Under the pieces are notes generated by a model that saw nothing but the letters and a program-made list of their open reading frames with translations, did no database searches and was not told where the DNA came from. From Gammaproteobacteria bacterium (GTDB taxonomy: Bacteria; Pseudomonadota; Gammaproteobacteria; Steroidobacterales; Steroidobacteraceae), in contig JAURMS010000317.1 of NCBI GenBank assembly GCA_030830595.1, positions 1-6,267 on the forward strand: DNA of 6,267 nucleotides, in the 5' to 3' direction. The position numbers and the translations under genes were made by a program. Shown here piece after piece: positions 1 through 5,545 of this stretch. Position 1 is the first letter of the stretch. Each line of letters starts with the position of its first letter.

Positions 1-1146
1 ACGCCGGTCGGCGCCTTTCAGGGCTGCTTTGCATCGGTGACCGCCACGGAACTCGGCGGCCACGCTATCAAGGGGGCATTGGATGCAAGTGGGCTGGAAG
101 CCACCGACGTCGGCGAGGTCATCATGGGCTGCGTGCTACCCGCCGGTCTTGGCCAGGGACCGGCGCGTCAGGCCTCCCTCGCGGCCGGGATCCCCGAGTC
201 CACGCCCTGCGTGACCCTGAACAAGCTCTGTGGGTCGGGGATGAAGGCCGTCATGGCGGCCTGCGACTCGCTGCGCAACGGGGACATCGAGACGGCCGTG
301 GCCGGCGGGCTGGAATCGATGACCAACGCGCCCTACATGCTGCTCAAGGCCCGCAGCGGCTATCGACTGGGTCACGGCGAGCAGCTGCTGGACCACATGT
401 TCCGGGACGGCCTGCTGAGCCCCTGGGACGGCAAGCCCATGGGCTGCTTCGCCGATGCCACCGCCGCCCGCTACGGCTTCACTCGCGAGGAGCAGGACGC
501 CTATGCCGCCGAATCGGTGCGCCGCGCCATGGCAGCCATCGAAGGCGGGGCGTTCGTCGCCGAGATCACGCCGGTCGAGGTGGCCGGCCGCAAAGGCTCC
601 ACCCTCATCGACCGTGACGAGACCCCCTTCACCTGCGACATCAGCAAGATCCCGACCATGCGGCCCGCCTTCTCCAAGGATGGCACGGTGACCGCCGCAA
701 GTTCCTCCTCGATCTCGGACGGCGCTGCAGCCCTGGTGCTGGCGACCGAGACCGCCGCCGCGTCAAGGGGACTGAAGCCGGTGGCAAGGATCCTGGGTTA
801 CTCCACCCATGCCCAGGCGCCCGAGTGGTTCACCACCGCGCCGGTCACGGCGATCGACAAGTTGATGAAGAAGCTCGGCTGGCAGGTTTCAGACGTGGAT
901 CTCTTCGAGATCAACGAGGCTTTTGCCACCGTCACCATGGCGGCCATCCGGGATTGCGGGCTCGACCCTGCGAAGGTGAACGTGAACGGTGGCGCCTGTG
1001 CCCTGGGTCATCCGGTGGGGGCCACCGGCGCGCGGATCACCACCACACTGATCCATGCCCTGGCAACACGCGGCCTGAAGCGCGGTATCGCCAGCCTGTG
1101 CATTGGCGGGGGCGAGGCCACGGCGCTCGCGATCGAACTGGCCTGA
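1..1146 (+). CDS. Acetyl-CoA C-acetyltransferase (thiolase), 5'-truncated by window edge
   Basis: Catalyses reversible Claisen condensation/thiolysis between two acetyl-CoA and acetoacetyl-CoA in the cytoplasm; such genes are often named atoB, phaA or thlA. The frame is open from base 1 and the visible product has 381 residues. It begins TPVGAFQG, which matches the segment just after the extreme N-terminus of family members (about 392 residues), so only about 11-12 residues are missing. The GTG at 37 is therefore not the true start. Catalytic residues are all present: nucleophilic Cys at visible residue 77 in NKLCGSGMKA, NEAFA at about 305-309, His at about 337 in ALGHPVGATGAR, and the second Cys at about 367 in CIGGGEA. 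GGLESMTNAPY is also typical. The usual asparagine in the TAANAS-type loop reads as serine here (TAASSSS). The gene runs toward the regulator, 9 bp away tail-to-tail. In this context it probably cleaves acetoacetyl-CoA from leucine breakdown, but a wider role in fatty-acid or polyhydroxyalkanoate metabolism cannot be excluded. Confidence 0.93.
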   Translation, partial: TPVGAFQGCFASVTATELGGHAIKGALDASGLEATDVGEVIMGCVLPAGLGQGPARQASLAAGIPESTPCVTLNKLCGSGMKAVMAACDSLRNGDIETAVAGGLESMTNAPYMLLKARSGYRLGHGEQLLDHMFRDGLLSPWDGKPMGCFADATAARYGFTREEQDAYAAESVRRAMAAIEGGAFVAEITPVEVAGRKGSTLIDRDETPFTCDISKIPTMRPAFSKDGTVTAASSSSISDGAAALVLATETAAASRGLKPVARILGYSTHAQAPEWFTTAPVTAIDKLMKKLGWQVSDVDLFEINEAFATVTMAAIRDCGLDPAKVNVNGGACALGHPVGATGARITTTLIHALATRGLKRGIASLCIGGGEATALAIELA

Positions 1147-1155
1147 GCAACGGGG

Positions 1156-1923
1156 TCAGGGCGCTCCACCCACCACGGTATCGGGGCTCAGACCCGCCTG
1201 CTCAAAGCCGCGGCGAAAATCCTCGATGTGGCGGCGCATCCAGCTCGCCGCCTCATCGGGGTTCCCGGCATCCAGCGCCGCGCAGAGTGCCGCCTGGGCG
1301 GCCGCGATCCGGCGCGGCGCCTGCGGCAGGATGTCGATGATGCGCGCGAGGCCAGGCTCCAGTAGCCGCACCAGCGGCTCGTGAGCGACCACGAACACGG
1401 GGTTCGAGGTACAGGCACCCAGCAGCCTGAAGAAGCTGCCCACCGTGGCGACCCGGTCCGGGTCAGCCATGTCCCTTCCGGAAAATGCCGCCGCGAGGGC
1501 GCGTAATTCGGCGCGCTGTCCGGGTGTGGCGCGCCTCGCCGCCGCTGCCGCGATCGCCGGTTCCACGGCCAGGAGCGCCTCCCAGACATCGGCAAAGCGC
1601 GCCCCGTGCAGGGTCAACGCAGCACTCACCCCGAGGCTCAGCACGTCCATGGCCGGACGGGCGATCAAGAGCTTCTTGCCGCCACCGGGACGCTCCAGGA
1701 GTCCGGCCGACTGCAGATGTCGCAGGGCCTCGCGAAGCGTGGAACGGTTCACGCCCAGCTGGCCGGCCAAGGCGGTCTCGGTCGGCAGGGCGTCTCCCGG
1801 GGCCAACTCGCCGGCCAGAATCCGGCCGCGAATCACCTCCGCCAACTTGAGGTAGGCAGGCGCCCGATCCAGGGGTCGGAAGCTGGCCGGGCTGGTCCGC
1901 GCGGGTGTGGCTTTGGCTTGCAT
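1156..1923 (-). CDS. GntR/FadR-family transcriptional regulator (wHTH + FCD domain)
   Basis: DNA-binding regulator of 255 residues, a normal length for the FadR (FCD) subfamily. The N-terminal winged helix-turn-helix spans about residues 20-90: YLKLAEVIRGRILAGEL, PGDALPTETALAGQLGV, then the recognition helix around NRSTLREALRHLQSAGLL (59-76) and wing GGGKKLLIARP. The rest (about 105-245) is an all-helical FCD-like effector domain ending MRRHIEDFRRGFEQ. Its usual metal-binding Asp and two of three His appear replaced: the DxxFH-type motif reads VGSFF at 161-165, and the middle His position is Ala around 208-210. Only His232 is clearly kept. The ATG at 1923 was chosen because it precedes a short leader and a complete HTH, and an upstream in-frame ATG (1983) would overlap the liuA start. 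No Shine-Dalgarno is visible before it. It is divergent from the liu operon with a shared palindrome, so it is inferred to be the local autoregulated liu regulator, probably a repressor responding to an acyl-CoA or organic acid. The effector is unknown. Confidence 0.9.
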   Translation of the reverse strand: MQAKATPARTSPASFRPLDRAPAYLKLAEVIRGRILAGELAPGDALPTETALAGQLGVNRSTLREALRHLQSAGLLERPGGGKKLLIARPAMDVLSLGVSAALTLHGARFADVWEALLAVEPAIAAAAARRATPGQRAELRALAAAFSGRDMADPDRVATVGSFFRLLGACTSNPVFVVAHEPLVRLLEPGLARIIDILPQAPRRIAAAQAALCAALDAGNPDEAASWMRRHIEDFRRGFEQAGLSPDTVVGGAP

Positions 1924-1946
1924 GGTTTGTGGGATTGTCGGACAAT
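1918..1946 (+). promoter_or_regulatory. Candidate sigma-70 promoter for the liu operon
   Basis: TTGCAT (1918-1923) is followed by a 17-bp spacer and GACAAT (1941-1946). The -35 match to TTGACA is weak (3 of 6) and the -10 match to TATAAT is 4 of 6. The predicted start near 1953 would leave a leader of about 29 nt before liuA. The -10 is the right arm of the palindrome, so a protein bound there would block polymerase. The -35 overlaps the regulator's start codon. The boxes are poor and this is only a candidate. Confidence 0.35.
1934..1946. promoter_or_regulatory. Probable GntR/FadR-type operator (perfect 13-bp palindrome)
   Basis: ATTGTCGGACAAT is a perfect inverted repeat with 6-bp arms around a single central base (1940). 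It fits the TNGTNNNACNA pattern described for FadR-subfamily GntR regulators. It lies in the 58-bp region between the divergent GntR gene and liuA, 10 bp from the regulator's start codon and 35 bp from that of liuA. A regulator bound here could control both directions. That this protein binds it is inferred from position and family, not shown. Confidence 0.72.
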
Positions 1947-1962
1947 TAAGGGCGTTAGGCAA
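1934..1962 (-). promoter_or_regulatory. Candidate sigma-70 promoter for the GntR regulator gene
   Basis: On the minus strand TTGCCT (1962-1957) is followed by a 17-bp spacer and GACAAT (1939-1934). Each box matches 4 of 6 consensus bases. It mirrors the plus-strand candidate around base 1940, with its -10 being the left arm of the palindrome. Initiation about 7 nt downstream would fall near 1927, leaving only about 4 nt before the ATG at 1923. This agrees with the absence of a visible Shine-Dalgarno and would make the mRNA nearly leaderless. Confidence 0.35.
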
Positions 1963-1963
1963 G

Positions 1964-1971
1964 CAGAGAGA
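1964..1971 (+). promoter_or_regulatory. Weak Shine-Dalgarno for liuA
   Basis: The purine run CAGAGAGA ends 10 nt before the ATG at 1982. It supports that start over the upstream ATG at 1907, although the match to AGGAGG is modest. Confidence 0.45.
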
Positions 1972-1981
1972 CACGCTGACC

Positions 1982-3145
1982 ATGTTTGATATCGAACTCG
2001 ATTTTGGGCTGGGCGAGCGCGCTGACGCCCTGCGCGAGGCGGTCCGCGAGTTCGCCAGGCGGAGGATCGCTCCACTGGCCGATAGCATCGATCGCGACAA
2101 CCGCTTTCCCCGCGAACTCTGGCCCGAACTTGGTGAGATGGGCCTGTTGGGCCTGACCGTCGAGGAAGCCGATGGGGGCATGGGTTTCGGCTATCTCGAG
2201 CATGTCATCGCCATGGAGGAAATCAGCCGCGCCTCCGGCTCGGTCGGGCTGTCTTACGGTGCCCACTCGAACCTCTGCGTCAATCAGATCCGCCGGTGGG
2301 GAACGGCAGAGCAGAAGGCTCGCTACCTCCCCCGCCTCATCTCCGGGGAACACGTCGGCGCCCTGGCGATGAGCGAGGCCGGGTCTGGATCCGACGTGGT
2401 GGCCATGAAGCTGATGGCCACCCCCCATGAGGGCGGCTTCCTGCTCAACGGCAGCAAGATGTGGATCACCAACGGACCGGTGGCAGACACCCTGGTGGTC
2501 TACGCCTCGGAAGCACCCGGGTCGGGGCCTGCAGCCATCACCGCCTTCCTGGTGGAGCGCGGCACGCCCGGTTTCAGCACCTCGCCCAAGCTCGACAAGC
2601 TGGGCATGCGCGGATCGGATACCTGTGAACTGGTGTTCCAGGACTGCCTGATTCCTGCCAGCCAGGTACTGGGCAGGGTCGGAGGCGGCGCGCAAGTGCT
2701 GATGAGCGGCCTCGACTATGAGCGCGTGGTGCTGGCCGGCGGCCCACTGGGCCTGATGCGAGCCGCGCTGGACCTGGTCGTCCCTTACCTGCACGACCGG
2801 CGCCAGTTCGGCAGGCCGATCGGCGAGTTCCAGTTGATGCAGGGCAAGCTCGCTGACCTCTACACGGCGTTCAATGCCTCCAGGGCCTACGCCTACGCCG
2901 TTGCGCGAGCCTGCGACGCGGGTCGCACCACCCGCTTCGACGCTGCCGCCTGCCTGATGCTGGCCTCGGAGAATGCGGTCAAGGCCGGACTCGAGGCCAT
3001 CCAGTGCCTGGGCGGCAACGGCTACATCAACGACTATCCGGCGGGCCGTCTGCTGCGCGACGCCAAGCTGTACGACATCGGTGCCGGTACCAACGAGATT
3101 CGCCGTATGCTGATCGGGCGCGAACTGTTCAAGGCCACGGGCTGA
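1982..3145 (+). CDS. liuA: Isovaleryl-CoA dehydrogenase
   Basis: FAD-dependent acyl-CoA dehydrogenase that oxidises isovaleryl-CoA to 3-methylcrotonyl-CoA in leucine degradation, passing electrons to ETF. It has 387 residues, the usual length. Domains run as N-terminal helical (1-125), middle beta (about 126-235, with FAD/substrate motifs MSEAGSGSD at 130-138 and KMWITNG at 159-165) and C-terminal helical (about 236-387, with RRQFGRPIGEFQLMQGKLAD and QCLGGNGYIND at 341-351). The isovaleryl-specific signature is clear. The catalytic Glu sits at residue 247 in GLDYERVVLAGGPLGLM, while the site used by medium- and short-chain enzymes near the C-terminus carries Ala (IGAGTNEIRR, 366-375). This separates it from generic acyl-CoA dehydrogenases. 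The ATG at 1982 is preferred over an upstream ATG at 1907, which lies inside the divergent regulator gene and would add 25 unrelated residues. It begins the operon, with only 4 bp to liuB. Confidence 0.95.
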   Translation: MFDIELDFGLGERADALREAVREFARRRIAPLADSIDRDNRFPRELWPELGEMGLLGLTVEEADGGMGFGYLEHVIAMEEISRASGSVGLSYGAHSNLCVNQIRRWGTAEQKARYLPRLISGEHVGALAMSEAGSGSDVVAMKLMATPHEGGFLLNGSKMWITNGPVADTLVVYASEAPGSGPAAITAFLVERGTPGFSTSPKLDKLGMRGSDTCELVFQDCLIPASQVLGRVGGGAQVLMSGLDYERVVLAGGPLGLMRAALDLVVPYLHDRRQFGRPIGEFQLMQGKLADLYTAFNASRAYAYAVARACDAGRTTRFDAAACLMLASENAVKAGLEAIQCLGGNGYINDYPAGRLLRDAKLYDIGAGTNEIRRMLIGRELFKATG

Positions 3146-3149
3146 ATAC

Positions 3150-4760
3150 ATGGGCATCCTTTCGAGCACCCTCAACGCCAGGGACCCGGAGACGCTGGCC
3201 AACCACGAGGCCCTGCGAGTGCTGGTGGACGACCTGCGCGAGCGCCTGGCGGCGGTGGCCGCTGGGGGCGGCGCCGAGCCCATGCGACGCCACGTCGAGC
3301 GAGGCAAACTGCCGCCGCGCGAGCGGATCGAGGCGCTGCTGGATCCGGGCAGTCCCTTCCTGGAACTGGCGCCGCTGGCCGCACAGGGCCTCTACGGAGG
3401 CGATGCCCCCGCGGCCGGCATCGTGGCTGGCATCGGCCGGGTGAAGGGGCGGCAGGTCATGGTGGTGGCCAACGACGCCACCGTGAAGGGTGGCACGTAT
3501 TTCCCGATGACCGTGCGCAAGCACCTGCGGGCGCAGGAGGTGGCGGCAGAAAACCGCCTGCCCTGCGTTTACCTGGTGGACTCCGGCGGCGCCTTCCTGC
3601 CCCTGCAGGACGAGGTCTTCCCCGACCGGGAGCACTTCGGGCGCATCTTCTACAACCAGGCGCGCATGTCGGCGCAGGGCATCCCGCAGCTGGCGGTGGT
3701 GATGGGTTCGTGCACGGCAGGTGGCGCCTACGTGCCGGCCATGTGCGACGAGAGCATCATCGTGCGCAATCAGGGCACCATCTTTCTGGGGGGACCGCCC
3801 CTGGTGAAGGCCGCCACCGGCGAGGTCGTGGATGCCGAGTCACTCGGCGGTGGCGACGTCCATGCCCGCCACTCGGGCGTCGTCGACCACCTGGCCGAGA
3901 ACGATGCCCACGCGCTGGCCATGGCGCGGGACGCCATCGGCGCACTCGAGGCACCCGCGGGCAACTGGCTGGAGCAGGGACCGCCGCGCGAACCTCAGGT
4001 GGATCCTGCTGGGCTCTATGGCGTGATTCCCCGTGACCTGCGCACGCCCTACGATGTCCGCGAGGTCATCGCTCGGCTCGTCGACGGCTCGGAATTTCAT
4101 GAGTTCAAGGCCCTGTACGGCAAGACCCTGGTGTGCGGGTTCGCCCGCCTGTGGGGGTACCCGGTAGCCATCCTGGCCAACAACGGCATCCTGTTTTCCG
4201 AGTCGGCCCTCAAGGGGGCGCACTTCGTGCAGCTGGCAAACAGAAGGCGGACTCCCCTGCTCTTCCTGCAGAACATCACCGGCTTCATGGTCGGTAAGCG
4301 CTACGAGAACGCCGGGATCGCCCGCGACGGCGCCAAGCTGGTCACGGCCGTGGCCTGCTCCAGCGTCCCGAAGCTGACCGTGATCATCGGCGGCTCGTTC
4401 GGGGCAGGCAACTACGCCATGTGCGGGCGCGCCTACGGTGGGCGCTTCCTGTGGAGCTGGCCGAATTCCCGAATCTCGGTGATGGGCGGCGCGCAGGCCG
4501 CGCAGGTGCTGGCCTCGGTGCGCCGCGACGCGACCGAGCTGCGCGGCGGGACCTGGCCCGATGCCGAGCAGGCCCAGTTCATGGACGGCATCCGGAACCA
4601 ATACGAAGAGCAGGGAAATCCCTATCACGCCAGCGCCCGGTTATGGGATGACGGCATCATCGATCCGCTGGAAACGCGTCGCGTCCTGGGCCTCGCCCTG
4701 GGGGTGATCGCCGCAGGACCCGAGCCGGCAGCGGAGCGTTACGGCATCTTCAGGATGTGA
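3150..4760 (+). CDS. liuB: Methylcrotonyl-CoA carboxylase, carboxyltransferase (beta) subunit
   Basis: Transfers the carboxyl group from carboxybiotin to the gamma carbon of 3-methylcrotonyl-CoA, giving 3-methylglutaconyl-CoA. It works in a cytoplasmic complex with the biotin subunit encoded by liuD. The 536 residues match the usual length of about 535. Two crotonase-fold halves are visible. The N-domain includes VDSGGAFLPLQDEVFPD (143-159) and the Gly-rich oxyanion segment GSCTAGGAYVPAMCDE (186-201). The C-domain includes FLQNITGFMVGKRYE (372-386), GGSFGAGNYAMCGRAY (414-429) and WPNSRISVMGG (437-447). The residue after that glycine pair is Ala448, where many homologues have Glu. The ATG is 4 bp after the liuA stop with no strong Shine-Dalgarno, so translational coupling is likely. 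Geranyl-CoA carboxylase beta (AtuC) is the closest alternative, but adjacency to isovaleryl-CoA dehydrogenase and a hydratase favours methylcrotonyl-CoA. Confidence 0.95.
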   Translation: MGILSSTLNARDPETLANHEALRVLVDDLRERLAAVAAGGGAEPMRRHVERGKLPPRERIEALLDPGSPFLELAPLAAQGLYGGDAPAAGIVAGIGRVKGRQVMVVANDATVKGGTYFPMTVRKHLRAQEVAAENRLPCVYLVDSGGAFLPLQDEVFPDREHFGRIFYNQARMSAQGIPQLAVVMGSCTAGGAYVPAMCDESIIVRNQGTIFLGGPPLVKAATGEVVDAESLGGGDVHARHSGVVDHLAENDAHALAMARDAIGALEAPAGNWLEQGPPREPQVDPAGLYGVIPRDLRTPYDVREVIARLVDGSEFHEFKALYGKTLVCGFARLWGYPVAILANNGILFSESALKGAHFVQLANRRRTPLLFLQNITGFMVGKRYENAGIARDGAKLVTAVACSSVPKLTVIIGGSFGAGNYAMCGRAYGGRFLWSWPNSRISVMGGAQAAQVLASVRRDATELRGGTWPDAEQAQFMDGIRNQYEEQGNPYHASARLWDDGIIDPLETRRVLGLALGVIAAGPEPAAERYGIFRM

Positions 4761-4762
4761 GG
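4759..4762 (+). promoter_or_regulatory. Shine-Dalgarno for liuC, overlapping the liuB stop
   Basis: GAGG overlaps the TGA stop of liuB (4758-4760) and lies 5 nt before the ATG at 4768. This fixes the liuC start and suggests that translation of the two genes is coupled. Confidence 0.6.
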
Positions 4763-4767
4763 CAGTC

Positions 4768-5541
4768 ATGAGCGAGTCGGAGACCCCGTGGGTGCTGTCG
4801 TCGCGCGACACGCGTGGCGTGGTCACCCTCACCCTCAACCGGCCGGCGCGTCACAACGCCCTGTCCGAGGCCCTGCTGGATGACCTTCAGGGGCAGCTCA
4901 CCGAGCTGGCGACGGACGACTCGGCACGGGTGGTGGTGCTCACCGGCGCCGGGGCCAGCTTCTGTGCGGGCGCGGACATTGGCGAAATGCGCAGCGCTTC
5001 GCCCGAGCGGCTCGGCCGGGTGCTGGCCAGCCTCGATGCGCTGCCCCAGCCGACGGTCGCGCGGGTGCAAGGTAATGCCTTCGGCGGCGCGCTGGGCCTG
5101 ATTGCCGCCTGCGACATCGCCGTGGGTGGCGAGGACATCCAGCTCGTCTTCAGCGAAGTCCGACTCGGCATCGTTCCGGCCATGATCGCCCCCTACGTGC
5201 TGCGGGCCGTCGGGGCGCGCACTGCTCGCCGCCTGTTCCTGACGGCCGAACGCTTCAACGGCAGGGAGGCCGCCAAGATCGGCCTGCTGCACGAGGCCAT
5301 GCCACCGGACGCACTCGACTCCCGCGCCGCACAGCTCGTGGACCAACTCCTGCTGGGCGGACCCCAGGCGCAGGCGGAGGCCAAGCAGCTGGTGACCCAG
5401 GTAGCGGGGCGCGATCCGTTGCGGGACGGCGCCGTTCGCCAGGAGACAGAGGACCGGATCAACCGCCTGCGCGCCTCTGCCGAAGGCCAGGAGGGCCTGA
5501 CCGCTTTCCTCGAGAAACGACCGCCAGGCTGGACGAGGTAA
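4768..5541 (+). CDS. liuC: Enoyl-CoA hydratase/isomerase family, probable methylglutaconyl-CoA hydratase
   Basis: Predicted to hydrate 3-methylglutaconyl-CoA to HMG-CoA, the fourth CoA-ester step of leucine degradation. It is a 257-residue crotonase-fold protein. Visible elements are LTLNRPARHNALSEALL (21-37), the first oxyanion-hole segment SFCAGADIGEM (64-74), the second at QGNAFGGALGL (101-111) and the catalytic acid in FSEVRLGIVPAMIAPYV (Glu130). The position of the other catalytic Glu of classical enoyl-CoA hydratase (GGGxE) is Gly110, which from memory is usual in bacterial LiuC proteins rather than a defect. The stretch between AGAD and QGNAFGG is about 10 residues shorter than in LiuC proteins I recall. 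The function comes mainly from its position between the two carboxylase subunit genes; from sequence alone another acyl-CoA hydratase is possible. It is 7 bp after liuB and 4 bp before liuD. Confidence 0.9.
   Translation: MSESETPWVLSSRDTRGVVTLTLNRPARHNALSEALLDDLQGQLTELATDDSARVVVLTGAGASFCAGADIGEMRSASPERLGRVLASLDALPQPTVARVQGNAFGGALGLIAACDIAVGGEDIQLVFSEVRLGIVPAMIAPYVLRAVGARTARRLFLTAERFNGREAAKIGLLHEAMPPDALDSRAAQLVDQLLLGGPQAQAEAKQLVTQVAGRDPLRDGAVRQETEDRINRLRASAEGQEGLTAFLEKRPPGWTR
5535..5538 (+). promoter_or_regulatory. Shine-Dalgarno for liuD
   Basis: GAGG inside the last codons of liuC lies 7 nt before the ATG at 5546. It supports that start, which also gives the standard N-terminus of biotin carboxylases. 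Confidence 0.6.
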
Positions 5542-5545
5542 GACC

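Noticed and set aside
1142..1160. Inverted repeat CCTGA/TCAGG spanning the two convergent stop codons, as a possible bidirectional terminator
   Set aside because: The stem is only 5 bp with a 9-nt loop and no T-tract. It follows from both genes ending in a C-C-TGA context.
1907..1981. Upstream in-frame ATG adding 25 residues to isovaleryl-CoA dehydrogenase
   Set aside because: It begins inside the divergent regulator gene, the added residues do not resemble the family N-terminus, and the operator would become coding sequence. The ATG at 1982 gives the standard length.
1924..2181. N-terminal extension of the regulator on the minus strand (up to 86 more residues)
   Set aside because: The extra sequence is Ser/Arg-rich with no domain, overlaps liuA and is absent from family members. 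The ATG at 1923 gives a normal 255-residue protein.
1955..3307. Long minus-strand open frame of 450 codons opposite liuA
   Set aside because: It lies antisense to a well-supported gene, has low-complexity composition, no recognisable domain and no start signal. Long antisense frames are expected in GC-rich coding DNA.
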